Assembly: GCF_042661025.1 (NCBI RefSeq) | Contig: NZ_JBHSWH010000001.1 | Span: forward strand, 2,418,001-2,482,000 | DNA from: Flexivirga alba | GTDB taxonomy: Bacteria; Actinomycetota; Actinomycetes; Actinomycetales; Dermatophilaceae | Reading direction: 5' to 3' | DNA length: 64,000 nucleotides | Position numbers and translations under genes: made by a program | The notes under the pieces: generated by a model | Told to the model about the DNA's origin: nothing | The model's database searches: none | Seen by the model: only the letters and a program-made list of their open reading frames with translations | Shown here: in pieces, positions 11,223 to 18,863 of the stretch | Layout of the letters: each line of letters begins with the position of its first letter | How positions within the stretch are numbered: the stretch's first letter is position 1

Positions 11223-12311
11223 ATGGCCATCGATCTCTCGCTTGCTCCACGGCGGCTGACCCGCCCGTCGGCGGCGACTGTTCGACCCGGATCCGGTGGT
11301 GCCACGGGTGCGCTCATCTGCTTGGTGCTGGTCCTGGGGCTGGCGACCGTCGCGTGGCCGCGGGACGTCACCTTCGCGTTGTTCATTCCACTTGCAGTCG
11401 CGGCGCGCATGGTTCTGTCCACCCGGCGCACAGTGCTGGTTTTCGCTGCTATCGGCGTCGTCTACCTGATGAGCGCACTGGACAGCGGCGGCTCGGAGGC
11501 GTTCGCCCTCGGGCTGGTGCTCGCCTCGACGATGGTCGTCGTCTCGGTGGTGGACCGCCGTCATACTCGCGCGGGCGTGACCACAGCCGTCGGCGGCTCG
11601 ATGCTGATGGACCTGCGCGAGCGGCTGCGGGTCCAGGGCCAGCTGCCGATCCTGCCCGCGGGCTGGAACGTCGAGTCGAGCGTGCAGCCGGCATACGGCG
11701 ACTCCTTCTCCGGCGACTTCGTGGTCGGCAACTGCCCGACGCGTGACCGCTTCGATCTGGCGCTGGTCGACGTCTCGGGCAAGGGCTGCACGGCCGGGAC
11801 CCGTTCGCTGCTGCTGGGCGGGGCGTTTGCGGGATTGCTCGGCGCGATGGAGCCGGACAGGTTCCTCCCTGCGGCGAACGACTACCTGATGCGACAGGGC
11901 TGGTCCGAGGGCTTCGCGACGGCCGTGCATGCTTCGGTCGATCTCGCCACGGGGGCCTACAGCATCGGCTCGGCGGGACATCCACCGGCCATGCACTTCC
12001 GGGCCGGATCCGGCCGGTTCGCGCGGATCGACGGAGCCTCCGGGATCGCACTCGGCATACTCGACCGGCAGTCCGCCGACGACTTCACCCGGGTGAGCGG
12101 GCGACTCGAGCGCGGCGACGCGTTGTTGTTCTTCACCGACGGAGTCATCGAGCAGCCCGGCATGGACCTGATGCAGGGCGTCGACCGAATGCTCGGCCAT
12201 GCCGATCGCGCGCTGTCGGTCGGTGCGCGCGGTGCCGCCACCCGGATCTGCACCATGGGCAGCGGGGGACTCGCCGACGACCGCGCGGTCGTGGTGATCT
12301 GGCGCGAGTGA
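11223..12311 (+). CDS. Membrane PP2C/SpoIIE-type serine/threonine phosphatase
   Basis: About 362 aa. Three or four membrane helices in the first ~120 residues (ALICLVLVLGLATVAW, FALFIPLAVAARMV, and others) lead to a cytoplasmic PP2C-like SpoIIE domain. The domain shows GDSFSGDFVVGNCPTRDRF, ALVDVSGKGCTAGTRS, SIGSAGHPPAMHF, FFTDGVIEQPG and GLADDRAVVVIW. Such enzymes dephosphorylate anti-anti-sigma factors to switch on alternative sigma factors. No partner kinase or STAS protein is adjacent. Starts at 11163, 11202 and 11223 are all in frame; 11223 has the best-placed purine stretch (CAGGA), but this is uncertain. Confidence 0.85.
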   Translation: MAIDLSLAPRRLTRPSAATVRPGSGGATGALICLVLVLGLATVAWPRDVTFALFIPLAVAARMVLSTRRTVLVFAAIGVVYLMSALDSGGSEAFALGLVLASTMVVVSVVDRRHTRAGVTTAVGGSMLMDLRERLRVQGQLPILPAGWNVESSVQPAYGDSFSGDFVVGNCPTRDRFDLALVDVSGKGCTAGTRSLLLGGAFAGLLGAMEPDRFLPAANDYLMRQGWSEGFATAVHASVDLATGAYSIGSAGHPPAMHFRAGSGRFARIDGASGIALGILDRQSADDFTRVSGRLERGDALLFFTDGVIEQPGMDLMQGVDRMLGHADRALSVGARGAATRICTMGSGGLADDRAVVVIWRE

Positions 12312-12351
12312 GCTCCGCGTCCGGTCAGGGCGCAGTGAATCGAGCACAGCA

Positions 12352-12379
12352 AAGGGCCCGGGTTCTCACCCGGGCCCTT
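12352..12379. terminator. Bidirectional hairpin terminator
   Basis: Perfect 12-bp stem AAGGGCCCGGGT / ACCCGGGCCCTT with a TCTC loop, located between the convergent phosphatase gene and the small antitoxin-like gene. The A-rich 5' flank and T-containing 3' flank fit termination in both directions. Confidence 0.8.
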
Positions 12380-12398
12380 CAATGTTGCGTGCGGCAGA

Positions 12399-12578
12399 TC
12401 AGAGGTCGCCGAGCTTGTCCTTGGCGGCATCCTGACCGGTGTCGACCTGGTCGGAGAACTTGCCACCAGTCTTGTCGTCGACGGCGTCGCCCGCCTGGTC
12501 GACGCCGTCAGCGATCTTGTCCTGGTTGTCCCCGGCCAGATCGGAAATCTTGTCCTTGGCGCTGTCGAACAGACCCAT
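12399..12578 (-). CDS. Rv0909/MT0933-type antitoxin-like protein
   Basis: 59 aa acidic, repetitive protein (MGLFDSAKDKISDLAGDNQD at the start, KDKLGDL at the end) made of KxK and DxAGD units with predicted amphipathic helices. It resembles the MT0933/Rv0909 antitoxin family and, more loosely, CsbD stress proteins. The start ATG 12578 has an excellent AAGGAGATATCCCA leader. The SRPBCC-type toxin partner (Rv0910) is not next to it, so a toxin-antitoxin role is doubtful; a stress-related role is an alternative. Confidence 0.7.
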   Translation of the reverse strand: MGLFDSAKDKISDLAGDNQDKIADGVDQAGDAVDDKTGGKFSDQVDTGQDAAKDKLGDL

Positions 12579-12712
12579 TGGGATATCTCCTTCGGTTAGC
12601 CGCTGACCCCACGTCGGCAGCTTGTCCTTGCACCTTCGCACACTTGACGCGGCAGGGTCGATATCGGCGCCACCAATTTCTACCAACGAGTAAGTAAGGA
12701 ACCGGAGAACAC

Positions 12713-12816
12713 CGGCGAAGCGACGATGCCAGCAGAGCGAGCGCCAGCGAGCCACAAAACCGATAGCGAAGGACAACGGCGAAGCGACGATGCCGGCAGG
12801 GCGAGCGCGAGCGAGC
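12713..12816. repeat. Two imperfect 40-bp direct repeats
   Basis: Copies at 12713-12752 and 12777-12816 share CGGCGAAGCGACGATGCC, then AGCAGAGCGAGC or GGCAGGGCGAGC and GCGAGC endings, 64 bp apart. They lie in the 321-bp gap between the antitoxin-like gene and tRNA-Gly. The GCGAGC-rich wording resembles the degenerate short repeats common in actinobacterial intergenic DNA. No coding potential is evident. Confidence 0.6.
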
Positions 12817-12854
12817 TCTGCCGGAGGAGGAGCGCAGCCCAAAAGAGTAAGGAG

Positions 12855-12901
12855 CTCGACACGAGAGGGCCGGCGCGAAGCGCCGGCCCTCTCGTGTCGA
12901 G
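12855..12901 (-). terminator. 22-bp perfect hairpin at the 3' end of tRNA-Gly
   Basis: A perfect 22-bp inverted repeat (12855-12876 / 12880-12901) with a 3-nt GAA loop begins at the last bases of tRNA-Gly. Reading the minus strand it is followed by CTCCTTACTCTTTTG. It is most likely the terminator of the tRNA transcript, although its stem is unusually long. Confidence 0.7.
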
Positions 12902-12970
12902 CGGGCGACGAGAATCGAACTCGCGTAATCAGTTTGGAAGACTGAGGCTCTACCATTGAGCTACGCCCGC
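12900..12970 (-). tRNA. tRNA-Gly (UCC)
   Basis: 71-nt cloverleaf. The acceptor stem GCGGGCG/CGCCCGC ends with a T discriminator. The D arm contains GTAGCTCAATGGTAGAGC, the anticodon loop CTTCCAA gives UCC, and the T arm contains GAGTTCGATTCTC. CCA is not encoded. A very strong hairpin starts at its 3' end. Confidence 0.95.
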
Positions 12971-13070
12971 GTGGTTGGAACGACTGCCGATGTGCGGTCG
13001 CGGTAACCGAGGCGTTAGCCTACTGCCCGCCCGCATGCGCACCAAAACCGGTGTGTCCGGCGGGCAAGCA

Positions 13071-13144
13071 CGGGGTATGGCGCAGCTTGGTAGCGCGTCC
13101 GCTTTGGGAGCGGAAGGCCGCCGGTTCGAATCCGGCTACCCCGA
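13071..13144 (+). tRNA. tRNA-Pro (UGG)
   Basis: 74-nt cloverleaf. The acceptor stem CGGGGTA/TACCCCG is followed by discriminator A. The D arm contains GGCGCAGCTTGGTAGCGC, the anticodon loop TTTGGGA gives UGG, and the T arm contains CCGGTTCGAATCCGG. CCA is not encoded. It lies 94 bp upstream of tig, a common actinobacterial arrangement. Confidence 0.96.
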
Positions 13145-13238
13145 CAGCTAGCATTACCTGTTAGTGCGGTGCCTTGCGCCGCGATCGAAGCTGGCTCCGT
13201 GTGCCGGAGCCGACCACCACCATTTTGGAGTCCGTGCA

Positions 13239-14606
13239 GTGAAGAGTGCCGTCGAGAAGTTGGGTCCGACCCGCGTCAAGCTTTCCGTGGAGGTTCCTTA
13301 CGAGGAGCTGAAGCCGAGCGTCGACGAGGCGTACAAGGCCATCGGCTCCCAGATTCAGGTGCCGGGCTTCCGCAAGGGCAAGGTGCCGGCTCGGATCATC
13401 GATCAGCGCATCGGCCGTCCGGCGGTGCTGCAGGAGGCGATCAACGAGGCGCTGCCCAACTTCTACAGTCAGGCGTTGGCCGAGAACGAGTTGCGCCCGA
13501 TGGGTCAGCCGGAGGTCGAGGTCACCGAGGTGCCCGTCGACGACGAGCAGCCGTTGAAGTTCGACGCCGAGCTGGACACCGCGCCGGAGTTCGACCTGCC
13601 CGACTTCTCGCAGATCACCGTCGAGGTCGACCCGTTGAAGGTCTCCGACGAGGACGTCGACAAGGAGTTCGACGCACTGCGTGAGCGTTTCGGCACGCTG
13701 GCCGGCGTCGAGCGCGCGGCTGCCGACGGCGACTCGGTCACCATCGACCTGAAGGCGACGATCGGCGACGAGGAGATCGACGATGTCTCCGGCATCAACT
13801 ACCTGATCGGCTCGGGCAACATGCTCGAGGGCCTGGACGACGCCCTGACCGGGCTGTCGGCCGGCGACACCAAGAGCTTCACCGCCCCGCTCGCGGGCGG
13901 CGACCGCGAGGGCGAGGATGCCGACGTCACGGTGACGGTGCAGTCCGTCAAGGAGCGTCAGCTGCCCGAACTGGACGACGACTTCGCCCAGATGGCGTCC
14001 GAGCACGACACGCTCGAGGAGATGCGGGCCGACGTCGCTGAGCAGGTCGAGAAGGGCAAGCGTTTCGAGCAGGGTGTGCAGGCGCGCGACAAGGCCCTGG
14101 ACCACCTGCTGGAGACCATCGACCTGCCGCTGCCGGAGAAGGTCATCGAGGACGAGGTGCACCAGCACCTGGAGAACGAAGACCGCCTCGAGGACGACGA
14201 GCACCGCGCTGAGGTGGACGAGTCGACCCGCAAGTCGATCAAGACCCAGCTGATCCTGGACAAGCTCGTCGAGCGCGACGACGTGCAGGTGTCGCAGGAA
14301 GAGCTCATCGAGTACATCGTCATGTCGTCGCAGCAGTACGGCATGGACCCCAACCAGTTCGCGCAGATGCTCGACCAGCAGGGTCAGGTTCCGGCGATCA
14401 TGGGTGAGGTCGCCCGCCGCAAGGCGCTGGCCTCGGTGCTCGACGAGATCAAGGTCGTGGACACCGACGGTAACGAGGTCGACCTGAGCGAGCTCGACGA
14501 CGAGGACGAAGAGCTCGAGGGCGACGAGATCGACGAGTCGACCGACGACGAGACGACCGATGAGTCGAAGGACTCCGAGGACTCGAAGGACGACGCCACC
14601 GTCTGA
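13239..14606 (+). CDS. tig: Trigger factor
   Basis: 455 aa ribosome-associated chaperone and prolyl isomerase that binds nascent chains at the exit tunnel. N-terminal ribosome-binding domain with the signature GFRKGKVPARIID (about 42-54), a central FKBP-like PPIase domain (about 160-240), then the helical chaperone arms. The C-terminus is extremely acidic (runs of D/E/S after residue 425), typical of actinobacterial forms. GTG 13239 follows TTTTGGAGTCC, a good ribosome binding site, and gives the standard MKSAVEKLGPTRVKL N-terminus. tig precedes clpP1-clpP2-clpX as in mycobacteria. Confidence 0.97.
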   Translation: MKSAVEKLGPTRVKLSVEVPYEELKPSVDEAYKAIGSQIQVPGFRKGKVPARIIDQRIGRPAVLQEAINEALPNFYSQALAENELRPMGQPEVEVTEVPVDDEQPLKFDAELDTAPEFDLPDFSQITVEVDPLKVSDEDVDKEFDALRERFGTLAGVERAAADGDSVTIDLKATIGDEEIDDVSGINYLIGSGNMLEGLDDALTGLSAGDTKSFTAPLAGGDREGEDADVTVTVQSVKERQLPELDDDFAQMASEHDTLEEMRADVAEQVEKGKRFEQGVQARDKALDHLLETIDLPLPEKVIEDEVHQHLENEDRLEDDEHRAEVDESTRKSIKTQLILDKLVERDDVQVSQEELIEYIVMSSQQYGMDPNQFAQMLDQQGQVPAIMGEVARRKALASVLDEIKVVDTDGNEVDLSELDDEDEELEGDEIDESTDDETTDESKDSEDSKDDATV

Positions 14607-14636
14607 GCAGCCTTCCGCCATACCTCATGGGTATGA

Positions 14637-14675
14637 CGAAACCCCTTCCGCACTGCAGGTGTGGGAGGGGTTTCG
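14637..14675 (+). terminator. Terminator after tig
   Basis: CGAAACCCCTTCC pairs with GGGAGGGGTTTCG around a short loop (14637-14675), 31 bp after the tig stop. It separates tig from the clpP promoter region. Confidence 0.75.
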
Positions 14676-14822
14676 CACGTGTGGGCACAGCACAATTCCG
14701 CCGTGGGCGAACATCGCCCGAACCGGGGACTTAGTTCAGGGGTGGGGACGTTAGGGTCCAGTGAGATGACACATCACCAACGAACGATGGAGACGCGGGT
14801 GAGCAACGCACAGGAGGTGTCT

Positions 14823-15410
14823 ATGGCCACCGAAGGACAGATGGGCCTGGACGATCAGATCTACAACCGGCTGCTCAAGGAACGAATCATCTTCCTCGGC
14901 TCCGACGTCCGCGACGACAACGCCAACGCGATCTGCGCGCAGCTGTTGCTCCTCGCGGCCGAGGATCCGGAGAAGGACGTCTGGCTCTACATCAACAGCC
15001 CCGGCGGTTCGATCTCCGCGGGTATGGCGATCTTCGACACCATGAACTGGATCCCCAACGACGTCGCCACAGTCGCCATGGGTATGGCCGCCAGCATGGG
15101 CCAGTTCCTGCTTTCGGCCGGCACGCAGGGCAAGCGTTACGCGACGCCGCACGCGCGGGTCATGATGCACCAGCCGTCCGGCGGCATCGGCGGCACCGCC
15201 TCGGACATCAAGATCCAGGCCGAGCAGTTGGTCTTCATCAAGAAGCAGATGGCGGAGCTGATCGCCGAACACACCGGCCAGACGGTGGAGCAGATCGAGA
15301 AGGACTCCGACCGCGACCGTTGGTTCTCGGCGGAGGAAGCCCTCGAATACGGCTTCGTCGACCACGTCTTCGAGCGGTCGACCGACGCACCGGGCCGGAG
15401 CAACTCATGA
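14823..15410 (+). CDS. clpP1: ATP-dependent Clp protease proteolytic subunit (ClpP1)
   Basis: 195 aa serine protease subunit of the ClpP1P2 tetradecamer, fed by ClpX and ClpC1. Catalytic serine in VAMGMAASMGQFLL, histidine in VMMHQPSGG, aspartate near TASDIKIQAEQ; INSPGGSISAGMAIFDTM is the family block. ATG 14823 follows AGGAGGTGTCT, an ideal ribosome binding site; the longer GTG-started form is less likely. The gene overlaps clpP2 by four bases (ATGA), so both subunits are translated in step, as the hetero-oligomer requires. Confidence 0.96.
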   Translation: MATEGQMGLDDQIYNRLLKERIIFLGSDVRDDNANAICAQLLLLAAEDPEKDVWLYINSPGGSISAGMAIFDTMNWIPNDVATVAMGMAASMGQFLLSAGTQGKRYATPHARVMMHQPSGGIGGTASDIKIQAEQLVFIKKQMAELIAEHTGQTVEQIEKDSDRDRWFSAEEALEYGFVDHVFERSTDAPGRSNS

Positions 15411-16075
15411 TCAACAGCTTTGGAGCACAGATGAATTCGCCGTATGCCGGGGTGAACCCCCCGCAGCCGAGCAGCCGTTACATCCTGCCGCAGTTCGAGG
15501 AGCGCACCTCCTACGGCATGAAGCGCTCGGACCCCTACAACAAGCTCTTCGAGGACCGCATCATCTTCCTCGGCGTGCAGGTCGACGACGCGTCAGCCGA
15601 TGACATCATCGCCCAGCTGATCGTGTTGGAGAGCCAGGATCCCGACCGGGACATCCTGATGTACATCAACTCCCCGGGTGGTTCGTTCACCGCGCTGACC
15701 GCGATCTACGACACCATGCAGTACATCCAGCCGGACGTGCAGACCTTCGTCATCGGTCAGGCGGCCTCCGCCGCCGCAGTGTTGCTGGGTGCCGGCTCGC
15801 CGGGCAAGCGGTTCGCACTGCCCAACGCGCGGATCCTGATCCACCAGCCGTCGATGGAGGGCGCCGGCGGCACGGCCTCCGACCTGGAGATCACCGCCAA
15901 CGAGGTCTTCCGGATGCGCGAGTGGCTGGAGGCGACCTGGGCCAAGCACACCGGCCGCACGCCGGAGCAGGTCAAGCAGGACATCGAGCGCGACAAGATC
16001 CTCACCGCCGCAGAGGCCAAGGACTACGGCCTCATCGACCAGGTGCTGAGCAGCCGCAAGGCCTCCGCCCAGTAA
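15407..16075 (+). CDS. clpP2: ATP-dependent Clp protease proteolytic subunit (ClpP2)
   Basis: 222 aa partner subunit of ClpP1. It has a longer N-terminal leader (MNSPYAGVNPPQPSSRYILP), the block INSPGGSFTALTAIYDTMQY, the catalytic serine in VIGQAASAAAVLLGAG and the histidine in ILIHQPSMEG. ATG 15407 overlaps the clpP1 stop. A four-box palindromic element follows 25 bp after the stop, and clpX begins 278 bp downstream, so clpX may have its own promoter. Confidence 0.96.
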   Translation: MINSFGAQMNSPYAGVNPPQPSSRYILPQFEERTSYGMKRSDPYNKLFEDRIIFLGVQVDDASADDIIAQLIVLESQDPDRDILMYINSPGGSFTALTAIYDTMQYIQPDVQTFVIGQAASAAAVLLGAGSPGKRFALPNARILIHQPSMEGAGGTASDLEITANEVFRMREWLEATWAKHTGRTPEQVKQDIERDKILTAAEAKDYGLIDQVLSSRKASAQ

Positions 16076-16099
16076 TCACGGCATCCGCACGAACCCATG

Positions 16100-16170
16100 C
16101 CGAGTGACGGCTTCTTCGGCGACTGACGGTCGGATTCGACTGTCGCTCGGCGAGGGTGCCGTCACTCGGC
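16100..16170. repeat. Four-box palindromic element, copy E
   Basis: Between clpP2 and clpX. Boxes: CCGAGTGACGG (16100-16110), GCGACTGACGG (16119-16129), then inverted CTGTCGCTCGG (16140-16150) and CCGTCACTCGG (16159-16169). Spacing within each half is 19 bp. The whole element folds as one imperfect hairpin. Architecture matches copies A-D elsewhere in the window, but with a different box sequence. Confidence 0.7.
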
Positions 16171-16353
16171 ATTTGGGATGGCGGCGCGCGACCGCAATCA
16201 CGCATTCCGCTGTCAGCGGACAGGCGTGACTTGTTGCGCAACACCGGGTTTCAATGGAACCTGCGACGGTCGGCGCAAGGTAGCGTCGGCCCGACGAACT
16301 GATCGATACCCCGCACCGCGGGTTACCCGGCACGGCATACGACTGGAGGGCAC

Positions 16354-17642
16354 GTGGCACGCATCGGAGAAGGCGGCGACCTGCTGAAGTGCTCTTTCTG
16401 CGGCAAGAGCCAGAAGCAGGTCAAGAAGCTCATTGCCGGCCCGGGTGTCTACATCTGCGACGAGTGCATCGACCTGTGCAACGAGATCATCGAGGAGGAG
16501 CTCGCCGAGACCTCCGAGCTCGGCCTGGAGCAGTTGCCCAAGCCGCGCGAGATCTTCGATTTCCTCGAGCAGTACGTCATCGGCCAGAACGACGCGAAGC
16601 GTGCGCTGTCGGTGGCCGTCTACAACCACTACAAGCGGATCCAGGCCGCCGATCAGCCCGCGGCGACCAAGAAGGACGGTCCGTCGGTCGAGATCTCCAA
16701 GTCCAACATCCTGCTGATCGGCCCGACCGGTTGTGGCAAGACCTACTTGGCGCAGACGTTGGCCCGGATGCTCAACGTGCCGTTCGCGATCGCCGACGCC
16801 ACCGCGCTCACCGAGGCCGGGTATGTCGGCGAGGATGTCGAGAACATCCTGCTGAAGCTGATTCAGGCGGCCGACTTCGACGTCAAGAAGGCCGAGACCG
16901 GCATCATCTACATCGACGAGATCGACAAGGTGGCCCGTAAGAGCGAGAACCCGTCGATCACGCGTGACGTCTCGGGTGAGGAGTGCAGCAGGCGCTGCTG
17001 AAGATCCTCGAAGGCACGACCGCGAGCGTGCCGCCGCAGGGTGGGCGCAAGCACCCGCACCAGGAGTTCATCCAGATCGACACGACCAACGTGCTCTTCA
17101 TCGTGGGTGGCGCGTTCGCCGGCCTGGAGAAGATCATCGAGGGTCGCACCGGCCGTCAGGGGTTGGGCTTCGGCTCTGACCTGAAGACCGCCAAGGACCC
17201 GATGACCGGCTTCTCCGACGTGTTGCCGGAGGACCTGATGAAATTCGGGCTGATCCCGGAGTTCATCGGCCGCCTGCCGGTCATCACCTCCGTGGAGCCG
17301 CTGGACCGCGAGGGCCTGGTCTCGATCCTGACCGAGCCGCGCAACGCCCTGGTCAAGCAGTACGAGAAAATGTTCGACATCGACAACGTCGAGCTGGAGT
17401 TCACCAAGGATGCCGTCGACGCGGTCGCCGAGCAGGCGATGCTGCGCGGCACCGGCGCTCGCGGGCTGCGCGCAATCCTCGAAGAGGTGCTGCTGCCGGT
17501 GATGTTCGACGTCCCCAGCGACGATGACATCGCCCGCGTGGTGATCACCAGGGAAGTCGTGCTCGACAACGTCAACCCGACGATCGTGCGCCGCGAAGCT
17601 CCTCCGGCTCGAAAGCGCACGCAGCGCAAGGAATCCGCCTGA
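16354..17642 (+). CDS. clpX: ATP-dependent Clp protease ATP-binding subunit ClpX, frameshifted in this sequence
   Basis: AAA+ unfoldase that recognises tagged proteins and feeds them to ClpP1P2. The N-terminal zinc domain is visible (LKCSFCGKSQ ... YICDECIDLC), then Walker A GPTGCGKT, Walker B IIYIDEIDKVA, and the C-terminal sensor region LRAILEEVLLPVMFD. The first frame runs to about 16980 (RDVSGE); the rest (VQQALLKILEGTTASVPPQG) continues in the next frame. One G is missing in GAGGAGTGCAG, where GAGGGAGTGCAG would restore the protein. clpX is essential in related actinobacteria, so I infer a sequencing or assembly error. GTG 16354 gives the normal start MARIGEGGDLLKC. Confidence 0.92.
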
Positions 17643-17665
17643 CGCTCACCGCAACTCGCATCCGA

Positions 17666-17703
17666 CGCCCGGCCCCGGTCACTGACCGGAGCCGGGCGTT
17701 TTT
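17666..17703 (+). terminator. Rho-independent terminator of clpX
   Basis: A GC-rich stem (CGCCCGGC ... GCCGGGCG, with CCGGTC/GACCGG inside) is followed by TTTTT at 17699-17703, a classic intrinsic terminator 24 bp after clpX. Most of it is duplicated at 18301-18351. Confidence 0.85.
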
Positions 17704-17724
17704 GTGTCCGGGTCGTCCGTGAGG
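17674..17724. repeat. 51-bp duplicated segment, left copy (T1)
   Basis: Matches 18301-18351 at 49 of 51 bases in direct orientation. The left copy contains the clpX terminator and also encodes the last residues of the broken DUF402 frame (LTDDPDTKTPGSGQ); the right copy encodes the near-identical end of the next gene (LTDDPDTETPGSGQ). Confidence 0.8.
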
Positions 17725-18183
17725 GAAGGGCTCCGGTGAGAGGTCGACCGATGTCGTGACACGCCGATCTCACTGCATTCATTGACCTTTCGACGCGCCA
17801 TCGTTAGGTCGTCGGGATGCACGATGAGGTCGAGCCCGTAGTCCTCGGTCTCGATCGCGAGGCGTCGCCGCATCTGGGGATGTTCGAAGTTGATGTACCA
17901 GTGACGGAATCGCCCGTCTGCTTCGAAGATCTTCCAGACGCCGTACATCAGGTCTGGGCGGTTCAGTTGCAGCACGACGGTTTCGCCCCACGCGGAGTGA
18001 GCCCGACCATAGGTGCGGGCCAAACGGGTGGGTCGGGAACTCGAAGCATGAGCCGGGGTCAAGTCGGACGGCGAGGGTCTCACCGTCATCCGCAACGACG
18101 GTAACGGGGTGTTCGAGCCACACCTCACCGTGTAGCACCTCGCGACGGGTGACGACGGTGCCGGGCGCGAGCGGAGTGCCCAT
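17679..18183 (-). pseudogene. DUF402-domain protein, frameshifted and 3'-replaced
   Basis: The first frame (start ATG 18183 after AGGAGTTGAAACGA) begins MGTPLAPGTVVTRREVLHGE and runs to FEFPTHPFGPH. The DUF402 core then continues in another frame from about 18010 (SAWGETVVLQLNRPDLMYGV, GRFRHWYINFEHP, DYGLDLIVHPDD), implying a 1-2 base indel. After MARRKVN the frame runs through palindromic element F and the T1 duplication instead of a normal DUF402 C-terminus. DUF402 proteins of this type include nucleoside di/triphosphate phosphatases. The gene therefore looks both interrupted and truncated at its 3' end by repeat DNA. Confidence 0.7.
17736..17798. repeat. Imperfect palindromic element F
   Basis: About 60 bp: GAGAGGTCGACCGATGTCGTGA pairs imperfectly with TCACTGCATTCATTGACCTTTC. 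It aligns without gaps to element G (18231-18292) at roughly 80 percent identity, in the same orientation, on the other side of the DUF402 gene. Confidence 0.65.
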
Positions 18184-18230
18184 TCGTTTCAACTCCTCTC
18201 GAGGTTGGCCCTTGCCTCATCGGCGGCCCC

Positions 18231-18292
18231 ATCGAGAGGTCAACCGATGTCGTGAAATGTCAATCTCATCGCATCCGGTGACCTTTCGGCAT
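18231..18292. repeat. Imperfect palindromic element G
   Basis: TCGAGAGGTCAACCGATG and CATCCGGTGACCTTTCGG form the arms of an imperfect hairpin. It is the direct-orientation partner of element F. It lies between the start of the DUF402 gene and the second 51-bp duplicate. Confidence 0.65.
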
Positions 18293-18300
18293 GGTGGAGA

Positions 18301-18351
18301 CCCGGTCACTGACCGGAGCCGGGCGTTTCTGTGTCCGGGTCGTCGGTGAGG
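18301..18351. repeat. 51-bp duplicated segment, right copy (T2)
   Basis: Direct repeat of 17674-17724 with two mismatches; one interrupts the T-run (GTTTCTG instead of GTTTTTG). It covers the last codons and stop of the membrane protein gene at 18306-18863. Confidence 0.8.
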
Positions 18352-18863
18352 CGGATCATCACCACGACCGCGACGACGAGTGCGATGAGGACGGCCGCGA
18401 CGCCATACGGGATGAGCTGGTGATTTGTCGGCTCGATCAGCAGAGCGAGCGCGGCGACAGCAGTCGTCGCCAGACCGACCAGGATGGTGCGTGGCACCCA
18501 GAGGGCGAGTATGGCGCGGGGGATGGGCGCCTGGTCCGGGCCGCTGGCTGTCAGGGCCACGGCTACGTGCGCGACGAGCAGCAGCCAAGCCGCGGGCAGC
18601 ACCCACCACGACCCGGCGTCCACGCCAGTGGTGATCCACTGCAGGACCATCGCGCACAGCAGGATCAAGCCGGCGAAGCTGTCGCTGTTGCCGAGCACGA
18701 CCGAGCCGGCGGCCAATGTGGCAACTAACCCGTACCACGACATGCTGCCCACGAGATCGGTCATGACAAGAAGGAGCACCGCAGCTGTGAGCGCGACCGC
18801 CAGGGCGAGCATTCGGTCGCGATGCAACTGAACGATGCGGTCCATTCTGGGGAAGAGACTCAT
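18306..18863 (-). CDS. Integral membrane protein of the MoxR/DUF58 operon
   Basis: 185 aa with about five hydrophobic helices (LALAVALTAAVLLLVMTDLV, WWVLPAAWLLLVAHVAVAL, VAAVLIALVVAVVVMI and others) and no recognised domain. The start ATG 18863 overlaps the DUF58 gene stop (ATGA), placing it last in the MoxR operon. The C-terminal LTDDPDTETPGSGQ is encoded by the duplicated 51-bp segment T2. Function unknown; membrane partners are usual in MoxR-DUF58 operons. Confidence 0.75.
   Translation of the reverse strand: MSLFPRMDRIVQLHRDRMLALAVALTAAVLLLVMTDLVGSMSWYGLVATLAAGSVVLGNSDSFAGLILLCAMVLQWITTGVDAGSWWVLPAAWLLLVAHVAVALTASGPDQAPIPRAILALWVPRTILVGLATTAVAALALLIEPTNHQLIPYGVAAVLIALVVAVVVMIRLTDDPDTETPGSGQ

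Noticed and set aside
12399..12578. Complete toxin-antitoxin locus
   Set aside because: Only the antitoxin-like protein is present; the neighbouring phosphatase gene and the repeats are unrelated to known toxins.
17736..17798. Elements F/G as members of the A-E four-box family
   Set aside because: They share a GAGAGGTC start and a hairpin form, but the second box spacing and the clear four-box repetition are not convincing, so they are kept as a separate type.
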